Source of the DNA: Pelomyxa schiedti
Taxonomy: Eukaryota; Evosea; Pelobiontida; Pelomyxidae
Direction of reading: 5' to 3'
DNA length: 42,707 bases
Assembly (NCBI GenBank): GCA_020536535.1
Contig: JAHLWZ010000933.1
Coordinates: forward strand, 1 to 42,707
Shown: positions 20,462 to 33,700 of the stretch, piece after piece
Layout: every line of letters starts with the position of its first letter
How positions within the stretch are numbered: the stretch's first letter is position 1
The notes under the pieces: generated by a model
What the model was told of the DNA's origin: nothing
The model's database searches: none
What the model saw: the letters and a program-made list of their open reading frames with translations, nothing else
Translations under genes and position numbers: made by a program

Positions 20462-23393
20462 AGGCGCAGGCGCAGGCGCAGGCGCAGGCGCAGGCGCAGG
20501 CGCAGGCACAAGCACAAGCACAAGCACAAGCACAAGCACAAGCACATGCCCAGGCGCAATTGCCACTGCAGCCTCAAGCCCAGCTCCAGTCACAAGTCCC
20601 ACCACAACCGCAATTGCAACCACAATTACCCCCACAATCACTAACACAGCCGCAATATCAGCTCCAACCTCCAGCTCCGCAAACCCAAGTCCAATTTACA
20701 CAGTCTCAGCAAACGCAACTACAGCAACAAGTTCGACAGCCAGGAATGCAGCAGGCACAACAACAGCAGGGGCAACCACTACCTCAAAACAGTCTTCCAA
20801 ACAACCAATCCTCGGTTCAAAATCAAGTATCAGTCACCCAGCCAAAAGTTCTCCCTCAAAAACAACAATCACAGCCTCAAATTAATACCGCACAGCAGGC
20901 CGTTCCTTCGACATCTTCTCCCATTAATCCGCTATTGACCCTTCCACAACCACCACAACAACCCCCTCAAGTCCTTCATCAACTCCCGCAGCTTCCTCAA
21001 CAACAGAAATTACCGCGGCAAAACGCTCCAAGTGATTTCAACCTTCAGTTGGGGCTTCTTAAATCCCAATTTGAAACTGTACCTATTGATACATTGCGGC
21101 AAACATTGAAGAAAAGTGGTTCATATACCTCAGCATTGGAAACTCTCCAAACGTTGTACCCTGTACAACAAATATCACAAACTCCGCCCGCAAAAACCCC
21201 TGTTGCCATCGGGACTCTACTACTCCCACCACAACCCCTACCAGCAACTCTACGTGGAAGTGCGATAACACAATGGAGAACTCTTCACGAATACGAAGAG
21301 CAACTGAGAACTTTCGCTGAAGATTTAGAAACCAAGCGGTTTTTGCTGCAGCAGAGAGAAACAGCTTTGCTCGCAAGAGAGAAGGTTTCTTCTTGAAGTT
21401 TTATGTTTCACTAACCTTGTCTCAAAACAGCAACTTGAAGAGTTTTTGAAACCCAGGACTAACGTACCGCAACCTGCGCCATACCCTCAACAACAGTTAT
21501 CTGCACCTCAACCGCCTCTGACTATACCACAGCAACTTACACCATCAAATATCGTCCAGCCTACCACCTCTCAACCAAATGTGCCACAATCTACACAACC
21601 TACTCCAAATCTACCGAAAGCGGTTCCACAGCAGGTCTCTGCTACCCCTGTTGTAGCACAACCTGCAATGCCAACCTCAGCGCGAACAACAAAGATTTTG
21701 ACTTCTTCAGTTGGTACTGTCCCTGCTAACAACATTCCAGAATTGCCATTCGATTTGAGTAAACTACCTGCTTTTTTCAAGTGAGTATTTATGACATAGT
21801 CAGATTGGACTGACCCTATTCTCTAGTTTTTCTGGATTATCAAAGCGGTTTAGTTGCGGGTATTCTATGTGCTCTAGGGTTGTTCTGTCAAGAGACGATC
21901 CCCTCACAACGTGCTCCAGGTTCATTTTGTACTGTCGTTAAATGCTAAACTCTTTCCTTTATTAGATGTAAGAAAATATTCTGTCCCGAACATTCTGGTG
22001 TATTAACTATAATTATTCCGACTACTTGTATTAAGGGACAAGTTGTTCAACCTTTTGCAATCTGTTTATTGTGCTCTGAAGTGTCCAAGCAACTGCCAGG
22101 TGGGAAAAATGGAACCCATAAAATACCTCTCACGTTGTGCAGGACAATCAAGAGATCTGAGTACCAAATTTAAGGAAGTAAGAGCAACAACCCGCCAAAA
22201 GCGGGAAGTGGAATGTGGCCAATGGTTGGAGAAAGTGACACCGTCATTATGCCTGGTTGGTTCCCGGATCCTTCATGTTTCAGTTAACATGTGATAGCTT
22301 TCTAACTTACAAGAAACCAGCATCCCTGGAAGTATAAGTAAACTCAATCCGTTCAAGAATGTAGTATTTAGGAAAGATGCAATTACCAATTGTGGCCAAT
22401 GTGGGTACGAGAAGTTTCAATCTAAGAAAAATTGCCTGAGGTTTTTGTAAAGGACACGCTTTGATCGCCTTGACGTCAAGCATCCATGCGTTTTATGTGG
22501 ATGTGTTCTATGCAATAAATGTGGGAGTAAGCAATACCCTCTGGATCCTTTATGGATTGCTTCCGCTTTTGTTTCAGAAAAAGGTTTGTTGACACTCGTG
22601 ACACCCCCTTAATTTCATAGACGGAGTGGGCATCCTCAAAGTTTCTCTCTGCCAAATCTGTGCTCAGAGGGTTACTTACTTTGAGCACAAAACGCAAGTA
22701 GAAAAGTGGAGTGTCGATGCTCCTAAACTTCCCATTCTTTCAAAATATTCGTGTGTTCTTTTTTCTTTTTTTTCTTTCTGACTGGCTGTACAGAGAATTT
22801 GTCCATATGAAACAAAATATAGAATCAGAACTTTGTATTTTAGTCGAGATGTGTCAGAGGCTGGAATCACCCTCTACAAAGGTGGATGATGAACAGCTTA
22901 AAGTACACATCCACCTCTTTTTTTGGATGATTTGGCCAGAACACTTACCACACTGTAGTCTATTGTGAATCTACAAACAAGCCTAAAAGAGTCATTTGTC
23001 AAATACTATGGGATGTTCACCTGGATTGCGGCCCAGCACAAAGAAGCCGGAGAAAACAGATCAGCGGTATCCATGTACTCACTTCTTAAAACTTGGGCTG
23101 CTAGTGACATCAATGAGAAAAAGGCAGTCTTTCTGAGGTGCCAAAATGTACGTGATGATCACCCCATAAAAACCCAATTTCGGCCAGCACTCACCTCTCA
23201 CACCACAGACTTTGCAACGTGTGGCTGCAGAGAATGCCAAAAGAAACCAGAGCACCACTGGTTCATAATTTTCACTATTCCCCTTCAAATAAAGCCTTTT
23301 TTTTTTATTTCCTTCTTGTTGGCCAAACGAAGAAAACTATTGACGCACCACCTCGCACGAGTCAGTAATGGTGCTCTTGCTTGGCTTCTGTGA
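18961..23393 (+). CDS. Very Gln/Pro-rich protein with a C-terminal FYVE-type zinc finger
   Basis: FYVE fingers bind phosphatidylinositol 3-phosphate on endosomes. Exon 1 starts at the ATG at 18961 (MMATSGTQQP) and runs about 800 residues, mostly Gln, Pro and Ala, including a (Gln-Ala)n run, and ends in a short coiled coil (HEYEEQLRTFAEDLETKRFL) at about 21384. The next exon (about 21431-21780) is again Gln/Pro/Thr-rich. A first Cys/His cluster follows, FSCGYSMCSR ... CKKIFCPEHSG, then FYVE-like pieces: NCGQCGYEKFQSKKN, KHPCVLCGCVLCNKC with QYPLDPLWI, and VSLCQICAQRVTYFEHK (22390-22680). These match C-x2-C, the basic HC-x2-CG core and the last C-x2-C. Exons after 22750 (ESELCILVEMCQRLE; ESFVKYYGMFTWIAAQ) and the end at 23393 are tentative. 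An in-frame TAA near 22450 must lie in an unresolved intron. Confidence 0.6.
20419..20559. repeat. (CAGGCR)n hexanucleotide repeat coding for (Gln-Ala) x about 23
   Basis: About 23 tandem copies of a 6-bp unit (caggca, caggcg or caagca) lie in frame in the Gln-rich exon. Sub-blocks of identical units (caggcg, then caagca) indicate recent slippage or local duplication. Opposite-strand frames here (Pro-Ala and Cys-Leu runs) are by-products. Confidence 0.95.
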
Positions 23394-24394
<1,001 letters not shown>

Positions 24395-24483
24395 GTGTTC
24401 TATGTTCGTACTTCGAAGTGTCCTTCATCCATGAATAACTGTGAATGATGTAATATTTGTCTCCCAAAAAAAAAAAGAACTTT

Positions 24484-24550
24484 CACACCACTTGTTCGGT
24501 GCTTCCTTTGTTTTCAAATCCATTTCCACACCACTTGTTCTAATCCGACA
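24484..24550. repeat. 14-bp direct repeat upstream of gamma-glutamyl hydrolase
   Basis: The sequence cacaccacttgttc occurs at 24484-24497 and again at 24537-24550, in the gap between ARF1 and the next gene, 96-162 bp before its ATG. It could be a paired regulatory site or the trace of a small duplication. Confidence 0.6.
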
Positions 24551-24645
24551 AGCTGGTTACAATAATGACCATTGTAGGTAATAATAACCAGGCAGGACAA
24601 TCAGACCTTTTCATTCTTTGAAGGCGAAAACTGTTCGGAACACCG

Positions 24646-25927
24646 ATGGCTGCAGTTCTCCTTGTGTTGTGTTTTGTGGTTGCCACAGCGGCAGTCAACC
24701 AAAGGCCAATTGTGGGAGTGTTAAGTGCCCCGTATGACGAAGGCGTTCCTGTCGAGGGATCATTTTTTGTTCAAACCTATGTGCAGTGGCTGGAACAACT
24801 TGGAATAAGGTTTGTTTCCTCCTTTGGGAAGCTAACAACATAAATTTCTATCACAAAAGAGTTGCTCCAATATTTTATGACGCTCCTCAGAGTGAACTGA
24901 AGAGAATGTGGCAAAGCCTCAATGGTGCACACTTAATTTTCAATCATCGAAAATTGATTTGATGCTGTTTGACAAGGAATCCTATTCACTGGAGGAGAAC
25001 TGACTCTCTACCCAAATACCACATACTTCCAAACTGCACAATATTTGTACGATTTGACTGTTGATGCTAATTTGGAAGGGGACACTTTCCCTGTATGCTG
25101 AAGTTTGATACTTTGACTCCCATTCCCATTTTTGAAAGAGCTTTGTTCCAAACAAAAAATAGATATGGGGAATTTGTATGGGAATGCAGCTTCTCAGTAT
25201 TCTAGCTGCACAAAGTCAAGGTAAAAAAAATGAAACAACCCTTTACTGGCTAATGGTTTCCCAGACATTCTCGAGCGGAATGCCTTCGATTCAGAGAATC
25301 TTCCTCTTCCTTTGGAATTTACTGATGAGGCATACACAAGTTACCTCTTTGGGTCAGCGCCAGATAAGATAATGCAGATCTTCGCCACTGAGAATGTCAC
25401 AATGAACCTTCATCACGATGGTGTAACGCCAGATGGCTACAATGGTTAAAACGGCCTTAAAATTTTCATGCAACTCATTTTACTAGGAAATCCCAACATA
25501 CAGAATGTCTTTAATGTACTCTCCACAAACAAAGATAGACAAGGGAAGGAGTTTCTCAGCACACTAGAGGGCAAAGTGTGTTTCCACTCATAATTAAGGA
25601 CACCAAATCATTGAACACAGAACATGCCTCTCTTTGGTGTTCAATGGCACCCGGAACGAACGCAATTCTTTTGGGATACTGATGAGGACACAGTGCACTC
25701 GGCTCATGCAGTGATGGCAATTGCTTATGTAGCACAGCGGTGAGTTTCCATTCCGCTTTCAGATAGTGTGAACTAAGGTCCATTAACTCAGGTTTGCTGT
25801 CGAAGTGAGACTGAATGACCATCACTTTGCCACTGAGGAAGAGGAAACAGAGGCACTCATATACAACTATACACCAACTTATGATGGTGAGGAGAAGAAG
25901 ACCTATCGTTTCCCTCAATACCAGTAG
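24646..25927 (+). CDS. GGH: Gamma-glutamyl hydrolase (folylpolyglutamate hydrolase)
   Basis: This enzyme removes gamma-linked glutamates from folylpolyglutamates, usually in lysosomes or outside the cell. The ATG at 24646 gives a signal peptide, MAAVLLVLCFVVATAAVNQ, then RPIVGVLSAPYDE. Exon 1 ends at 24809. Later exons give VAPIFYDAPQSELKRMWQSL, GILFTGGELTLYP, then IWGICMGMQLLSIL with the nucleophilic Cys. After another intron comes DILERNAFDSENLPLPLEFT, then NVFNVLSTNKD and FGVQWHPERTQFFW with the catalytic His. The last intron at about 25741-25791 leads to RFAVEVRLNDHHFATEEEET and the end YRFPQYQ, stop TAG at 25927. Catalytic Cys and His are both intact, with at least six introns. It converges with the PLP enzyme, 83 bp away. 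Confidence 0.9.
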
Positions 25928-26010
25928 TCTACTGTACTGGAAAAAAGATTTTGTATTGAATGCTTTTATCTGTTTCTTTTTGCGTTGTGGCAAGAAGTAT
26001 CTTAAGGATC

Positions 26011-27437
26011 CTATGAGAAAGTTGTCCACTTTGTGTGCATGTGGGGCTCAAGGAGTGCAGCTTTTTCATACATTCCAGGAAGTCCACCAGTGTGGATGAA
26101 GAGTACTCTCCTGCCTTGAAAAGCCGGGTCTTTAGTAACAGAAAGGAGAGCTTTGCCTGTGTAGGCAGTGTCCAGTATAAAGCCATTGAGCCTCGCAATA
26201 TCAACTATCTGAATAATTGGGGTGAAAAGGTGGAAATTGGCAAGTAAGTGAGTATACAAATTGTAATTCCTCTGGTGTACTTTCACCGTAGCCAATGCCC
26301 TGGTACCCATCATGTAGAGTAACTAAATCTTCTGACCGCCATCCTACATGTAGACCCTGCAAAATTTCATTTATCTCCCTGTGGAAAAAAGCCTGTGTGG
26401 ATCAGAATTCATGTTGTGCAAAAGGAAAGCAAACCGCATTGTCACAGGCACAGATTCCGTGAATTTTTATACCTGGCTTGCACAGTTTCATTCCAACTCC
26501 AAGTCCTGCAACAGTACCAGATGATCCACAAGAAACAACGATGTCATCAATTTGCACTGAGTGGCGTTTCATGTTTTTGCCCTACAAGGATGGAATCTTA
26601 CAATTCATGTGATCAATTTGGTTAGCAATCTCACAAGAAGCCTCAATGTATCCCCATGCGCCCAGTGATGTGGAGCCACCCATTGGGATAACATAGGGCT
26701 TACGGCCCTCACTTCGAAGCTTCTCAGCAACCCGTTCTAGAAAAGGTGCAAAGGTAGACCCAGCAGCATTATACTAAGAAGTTATGAGACGAGAAACCGC
26801 CAGTAAGGGTTTATTTTAACCTGCTCCACTGAAATCATGGTCACATCAGAACCCATGAATTGAGAAACAAGAAGGTTCCCACCCATTTTATTTTCCACAG
26901 CAGCAGGGTCTTTGACACGCAGAACCAAGTGGCTGTCCAGACCAACTTCCCTTGATGCAGCCGAAGTGGCGCGGCAGTGGTTCGATTGTAACCCTGAATT
27001 ATTATAGTGGTTGTTACATCAAAGAAACATGAACGAGTCACATTGACGAAATGCAAGTACAAAGTGTACACGATTTATGTGTGTTCCTGACATAATACAT
27101 AATACAAGGGGCAATTACCGCCAGAAGTCACGATACAATCACATCCCTTGGCCAGGGCGTCGGCCAGAAAGAACTCCAACTTGCGGACTTTGTTTCCCGT
27201 GGTGTAAAGGCCGGTCTCGTCGTCCCTCTTCACGTACACAACAGGGGCAGTGCTGGTGCCGGAAGCAGTAGTAGCAGCGGCGCCTTTTGTGGGCGTCGGC
27301 TGGGCCCCTGGCAGGATTATGGGCGAGGGAGTGATTCTCGTCGGCAGCATGGCCACTCGGACCCTGGATGTTGGGATCGAGTCCCTTGGCATCCACGTCA
27401 CCACCTCACTACGTCCTGGTGTGTACTCGCTCCCCAT
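26011..27437 (-). CDS. D-cysteine desulfhydrase / ACC deaminase-like PLP enzyme
   Basis: A fold-type II PLP enzyme; relatives convert D-cysteine to pyruvate, ammonia and H2S, or open 1-aminocyclopropane-1-carboxylate. The ATG at 27437 starts exon 1 with [20 protein letters not shown]; the Lys of GNKVRKLEF is the expected PLP lysine. The next exons give [20 protein letters not shown], the canonical QSNH substrate segment, then [71 protein letters not shown] and [20 protein letters not shown], ending [20 protein letters not shown] and stopping at 26011. At least six introns separate them. The motif order fits D-cysteine desulfhydrase better than ACC deaminase, but the sequence does not settle the substrate. 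Confidence 0.88.
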
Positions 27438-27680
27438 GTTGTCCCTTCGGCCTGTTCTTTTTTTTTTTTTTCCCCACTGCTATGATTCCAGGAACATTCT
27501 TGACCCTTATGTCAGCCAGAACACGTAAACACCTATTCTCCTAGGCTGGTATGACTCGGCGAATTCCTTTTATGAATGCTAGAACGAGGCTCTGTTACTG
27601 TTTGAGAAATGGCCTTTTAGGGCTGACACACTGGGCACCTCTAAACGAAGAGCTGTAAGGCTGTTATATTTTTCAACCAT

Positions 27681-29176
27681 TTAAAGTGGGAGCTTTAGAT
27701 GGAAGGTTTCAGTGAGATACGCGTGGATTAAATCGTGCTGTGGTGTGTGTTCGGTGCAGCGGATTAAGGGAAAGATTCCGCACTCCACCTCCTCGGCACT
27801 GAGTTGGTTGTGCTCAACACACAATTTGATCGCGGAGAGAAGACCTTTCTGATATGCAAGTCTCGCCCAGTAGCTTCTGGTGGAATCCGTTACAGCCGAG
27901 CGGGAAAGTGTGAATCGCTGGAGAATGACACGCGCGGCTTCCTGGTTACCAGCCAGAAGAGCAGCGCGCATTGTAGAAGAAAGGCGCTGGTTTAATTCGT
28001 AAGTCCGTGAAGTTGTGTAATACTCGTCCAGTGCGAATCTATCTATCAGGAAGCTGATCACTTCTGGGCCTTGACCAGTGCACGCATCACTAAGGAGGTT
28101 ATTGCTGAGAATATCTTTTCTGGTGACGCCCGTGGCATCAATAAGAGCCGCAACCAGAGACATATTATCTCTTTTCATCAGTGTGGCCAGCAGACCAATG
28201 CCGGTACACAAGCCGTCAAGAGCAACCCAGATGGGCTCCAAAAGATCGTGGGATGTCACTGACAGACGCTCTCGCAGCCACAGTATGAAGCTGTTGACTT
28301 CCTCTTTCGGCCTGGTCCTCAGTGATTTCGGTACCCGCACTCCCACCACTGATTTCACCTCACTTGACTTCAAAGGGTGATTCGCCAGTAGAACAATCGG
28401 TGAACTTGTAGTGCAAACGACCCACTCTCGGGGGGTTCCACATATCATGAACTCTTGCTTGGTGGCTCCCAATGTCTCTGCTGCCCACTTTAATGTACGT
28501 ATACTGCCCGTAGCAGCTGCCGCCCTCAGAACAGCGTTATTATTGCTTCGGATATGATGCGGCTTTAGCATGTACTTGCGAATCATCCAGTGCGCAACGC
28601 GCTGTGAGTCGGCACTAAACACTACCGGCAGCACAGCTTTCAAGTGGTCGAGCTGACTGGTTGCGGACCGCGCTGCTGTGCCACCAGCCTTTGGCTTAGC
28701 CACAGCACTGGATGCTGGTGGTGGAAGAGGAGTGCCAATTGCTTGTCCAGCCAATGCAACTCTTTTGTGTAGGCACAGAATATAATATCCGCCATATTAT
28801 TTTCCAGGTTAGAGCTCAATGACAAGATTCATTCAGAAGAAAAGTACAGAGGGAAGAACGCCTCGCCCAGGCATGCCAGAATAAACGCACGCTCTTTCGA
28901 TTCCGCCGGCAACAAATCGCCAAAAACAAAAGCTCTCCAAACGTTGTACGACACCTCCAATGCTCTCCTGGCCTCGTTCACTGTAAAGTTGGTGGGAAAA
29001 AAAAGAAAAAAAAAAACCCACAAAGAAAGGAAGACGAAGGTGAGAGTGGATTTACGTTTTTCACTAGGTAATGGACATGATACGGTGGTTGTGAGTGGTC
29101 TTGGAAATACGAGCCCACACGCTGCTGCCAACGATGATGTTTTCGGCAACGGAGGTGCCTCGGGGGGTGTAGTCAT
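27681..29176 (-). CDS. Diverged ankyrin-like repeat protein
   Basis: Three exons. The ATG at 29176 starts MTTPPEAPPLPKTSSLAAA. A GT-AG intron at about 29057-28983 joins to LNEARRALEVSYNVWRAFVF and KERAFILACLGEAFFPL. A second intron (gtactt ... caaaag, about 28848-28766) joins in frame to VALAGQAIGTPLPPPASSAV and a 357-codon exon. That exon has helix-pair units resembling ankyrin repeats, e.g. NAVLRAAAATGSIRTLKWAA, then MSLVAALIDATG, GPEVISFLIDRFAL, AALLAGNQEAARVILQRF and LAYQKGLLSAIKLCVEHNQL, spaced about 33 residues. Classic TPLH signatures are missing, so the ankyrin label is structural guesswork. Role unknown; such proteins usually bind other proteins. The stop is at 27681. Confidence 0.65.
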
Positions 29177-29364
29177 TTGCTGTGGATTTTCGTTTTTTGT
29201 GAAACCGAACGATTCACGAAAACTTGTCAGTAAGTGGGGAAAAACCGCAGAAATGCCCTCACAGTGGAAGGAAGGCCTTCCTCAAGAGGTGGTACCGGTT
29301 TCCTCTCACTGAATCATGACTTTGTTATTCATGGATTGAATAAATTCACTATTTTTCATGTTCA

Positions 29365-30617
29365 TTAGTACCAAAAAGACAAATAATAAATAGCAGCAGG
29401 TAGTGGCGCCAAGTTAACAAGCTTTTGGCAGGTGCTCACAATAACAGAGCTGAAATAGTAAGATGCCATATAGTTGACAACAATTTCAGAAGATAGAAAC
29501 ATCACTGTCCCGTTTGTATTTAGGGCAAATCCCCCTTGTTCGGGGTCCTCCCCAGTCCCAAAGTCGCATAGAGTTTCGAGATACCCTAATTGCATTAATA
29601 CATTCAGAATAACGGAAAGCGGCAAAACCTGTCTGGAAATTATTCCAGTAAAGCGTATCTGTCAGCATGCCAAGTTCTCGATTTGTTTTGTCATAGGCAT
29701 TACAGTCTGTATACATGCCCTCTACTGTTCCCCATGTCATCATTTTCTGGAGAGAAATTAGTTTAAGAATGGACGCATTCAACTAAAAGCCTACCTTCGA
29801 AACTACTTTCGCACTGGCTATGTCAATTGTATAATAGTAGTTGTTGTAACTGTCAGGCCAGCACACTATTGTGTACTGCCTTAGCACTTGGTTCCAGGCA
29901 GTTGTTTCCCCACTGCAAATGGTCATCTTTCCCAGTGAAACGAGGTTGTTGCAAAGCCCAGTTTTTAAGTCAACCTGACAAATATAGTACCCATCACTAC
30001 GTTGAGCAGTAGCATATCTGCCTAGCAGGTTAGCACAAAACAGCAGCAAATTTCCTCAATGTAACGGTATACAAGAACTCGAAAACAAAAACTCACAGGT
30101 TTCCGGTGGCGGAATCAAAAGCAAGTCCCACAAAGTAGTTGATGGCTGGATCGACATCAATCTTCCCCAGAAATTCCCCAGTATTCAAGTCAACTTGCAC
30201 CAGGAAGTTGCTCATCAAAATGGCTACATAAACCTTGGAAGGTTTAACTCAATTAAGTGGACAAGGTTTAACGGGATGTATGTTTATGATTAAAAGTGAG
30301 CCATCTCATCAATTATTATTATTTAGACACGTATCCGATGCGTATAGAAGTATTAAAGCCACTCAATCGTGTACCTCCCGAATGGTGTCAACCACGCCCG
30401 AGTAAGGAATGGCAGAGTAGTGAGGCAGCACACACAGGGTGTTCCAGTGGCCCGTGTCAGTGTCCACAGTCATTACCCACGACGCCAGTGGGTCGGATGT
30501 TTGGTTCCGTGTGGGCGGTGTGATACCCACCACCACACTACCCCCCACTCGTTCCACATTGAGAATTGTCGCAAACACAACGACCAGAGCGATACCTACA
30601 ACATAACCGGCACCCAT
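29365..30617 (-). CDS. Secreted protein with propeller-like repeats, function unknown
   Basis: The ATG at 30617 starts a signal-peptide-like segment, MGAGYVVGIALVVVFATIL. Repeats of a blade type follow, each with a short 'D-x-x-T-G' turn: VMTVDTDTGHWNTLCVLPHY; after an intron VYVAILMSNFLVQVDLNTGE; ATAQRSDGYYICQVDLKTGL; YYYTIDIASAKVV; then an exon with WGTVEGMYTDCNAYDKTNRE and a last exon with GFALNTNGTVMFLSSEIVVN, stop at 29365. The pattern of about 45 residues per unit suggests a beta-propeller of WD/quinoprotein style. No transmembrane segment is seen after the signal. I cannot name a family; a lysosomal or extracellular binding role is inference. Confidence 0.6.
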
Positions 30618-30778
30618 GATAGAAACTTCAACTTATAAAAAAAAAACGGCCGTTGGTGCTTCACCGAATCTGATCGTGCAATTGGTTATGAGAGTTTGAA
30701 ACAACAGATCTCTTCTTTTTTCGATTATTTTCATACCTGAAAGGTATTTGTGACAAATGCGTACGACACAGGCACAAT

Positions 30779-33700
30779 TCAAAAGAGAGCAAAAGGTTGC
30801 CCCACACTCTTTGAGACCCAAGGTGATTGCTCTCCGCTCGAAAGTGTCTGAACCATCACAATGATGCTGTCAACAAGGTCGTTGAAGGGAGTGCCCGGCT
30901 TGGTCTGCTCCACCACTGTTTTTATTTGAGTCGTGGTTGGTTTGGTTGCTCTGAGTGTGAGTGGGGTGGATTTTGATATATTATCAACATTGGACTGACA
31001 GACCTTCCATGAGGCATCCAGTGAAGAACCCATGGTTTCTCCTGTTTGGCAATTTGCATTCGTCTCCGGTCAACTTTCCTTTTTGTGTTTTGTTTTGTTA
31101 TTTGTCTTTTGGTTGTTTTTATTTATTTGACTTGGTTTGTTTGGTTGGGGGAGGAACCAGGGCTTGTTGGATATAAAACAAAGCATCCATGTGGGAAATC
31201 TTCCTTTGCCAAGTCAACCTTTTTCTTTGTTCCAAAACCGCGTGTCTTGGCCAGGAGGACAAGAAAATATGATGAGTGAACATAAGGGTCAAAAAAGAGA
31301 AGAGCGATGGAAATGGCACACACATACCCTCTCTTCATCCCTGTCATCTGATTCACGGCAAGCATCCAAGATGCCAATCACGAGGTTGGAGTGTTTCTTC
31401 AGGCCATCCAAAATGTCACCAAGCATGGGTGCTCTGAACTTCACAATGTCAAAGTTTTTGTCTGTGAACGCTATTTCATCCCCGGTCATCATCAAGAAGT
31501 TGTGCCCCTTCATTTGCCTCCCATGACCGGCAAAGAAAAACAGACTTGCAACCTTTTAAATGTATGAATATTGAGTAGGAAAAAGTGTGACAGCACTTAC
31601 ATTGTTTCCTGCTTTCTTGCACTCTTTCAGAGTTGTCTTGAACTTTTCAATGTGAGACGAGAAGTCTTGAAGCGATGGGACATCACTGAGATGTGTCACT
31701 TGAAACTTGCACACTCTCTCAAGAAACTATCATTGTGCGTAGAGTGTGCACTGTTCGTCAGTGAAATTCAGAAGAGAGAGGGATCAAAGCAAAAAACCTG
31801 TGAAAACTGGGCAGCATCATGGAGTGTGTTCTGCAGTGGCAACTGACAATAAGCTCCGTTTCCAACAACAAACGCAAAACACTTGAAATTCAAGTCAACC
31901 AGGCTCCTCATGACCCTTTCTGCAGGTTGAATTTGTTGCTGTTGTTGAAGTGATGTTGAATGCGTTGGTGGTTTGTTGTTGTTGTTATCAGAGAGGAGGG
32001 CTTTAATCTCTTCGATGATAAACTCTGCATCCCCAACAACAATGCCAAGAGCACACAGCTGCCCAACTGTGTAATTAGCAAGGGTTCTCCCCCGCAGTTT
32101 GTTGAGCCTGAGGATGTCGAGGCACGGTTCTTCAACGCCTTTGGATGCCAGCCACTCGCACACTTGTGTCACACTGGCTGTGTGAATCTCGAAAGGAGAT
32201 CCAAGTCTGTTCCCAACAGAGGGTGTGGTGGATGGCGGCGCCGCTGCGGAAGGAACCGGTGGTGTGGGTTCAGAAGGGGCAACTGACAGCTCACTTCTTG
32301 TGGACGGAAGTGGCGGGTCCCCACTTGTTGCTGTTGGTGTCGGCTGTGTTGAAACAGCGCAAGTTGAGTGTATTTCTGTTTGCTGCTGATTGGAAGGAAT
32401 ACCGCTCAGTGCGGAAGAATGTGCCTCGGTAATTGCAGAAATAACTGCCGCCTTCGTGGTATCTTTTTGAAAAGTTGAGTGTGACAAAATGAGTTGGAAG
32501 GGATTGTTTATCACCATTTGTCGCTGGATGATCATCCCTGAGAATATCCAGGGGCCGAGGCGGTGGTGCCTTTGGTTTTGGAACGCAGCTTATTTTGGTT
32601 TCTTGTGGGGGTGCCATCGCTGATGACGCAGGACTTGGATTTTGTTTTGTATCGTTCCACTCCTCCTTGGAGACCAAAACACCATCCTCATACTGAACTA
32701 CGAATTGTTGTCCAGTGAGGGGAGCGACCATGAAACCTCCCCCATGAAGAACAGGGAAGAAGGAACTCACTTTTATCTTGACGACCTTCCACGTGCACGC
32801 TGTGATTGACTCGACTGTAGCAGCGGAGATGAGGTCTTTCGGTGTGGGGGTCTCGCTTGAAGGGTTCGCCGACACAGGGGATACATGATATTGAGTTAAC
32901 CCCGCAGCTGGGTGGTTGGCGATATCAGGTTCATCGTTGACCCAAAAACACTTGAGAATTCGACTGCCATCAGCCCAAGTGTATGTCATCTCTCCCTCTC
33001 TGTGGTCATGCAGGAAATTTCCTGTCATGGTGAATGCAGTGACACCCTCAGAAGGAGGGTATGAAAACACTACGGGACCCTCCAATGAATCGTTTGTCCA
33101 TTCCCCAGAACACACAAGACCATCTAGCCATTTCTCTGTACCCTTTCCCTCCTTGTAGTCGTCCTTCCAGTAACCAGACCACACAGTCCCATTGGACGCA
33201 TCTGTAAAGACACCGAATCCATTCCTATTGCCATCGCTCAACTCCCCATCATACATAGACCCATCATTGTACCGATACACACCTCTTCCCTCCATCCGAC
33301 CCTCCTTCCACTCCCCAGCATAGCCTCCCTTGCCAGAGGAGAAAACCCCCTTTCCATGCATCAGCCCATCCTTGAAATCTCCCTCATACTTCATGCCGTT
33401 ATACTTCAGTGCGCCCCTTCCGTTCCGCTCGTCGTCGGCCCACTCCCCGGAGTAGCGGGTGCCGTCCTTTTCGGTGCTGGTGCCAAACCCGTGCTTCATC
33501 CCTTTCCTCCACTGCCCGGAGTAGCAGCTCCCATCCGGGCAATGCGACATCCTTCCGTCGCCGTCCCGCTCGTCGTCGCACCACTCCCCCTCGTAGACGG
33601 ACCCGTCGGGGAACTTGTACTTCCCTTGGCCGTGCCTCTTGCCGGACCTCCATTGGCCCGTGTACACGCCAGAGTGCGAGTACTTCAATGTGCCGGTGCC

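Noticed and set aside
20141-20647. Minus-strand frame rich in Val/Ala/Pro opposite the Gln-rich exon
   Set aside because: It is the complement of the (Gln-Ala) hexanucleotide repeat and extends only as far as the repeat-like composition.
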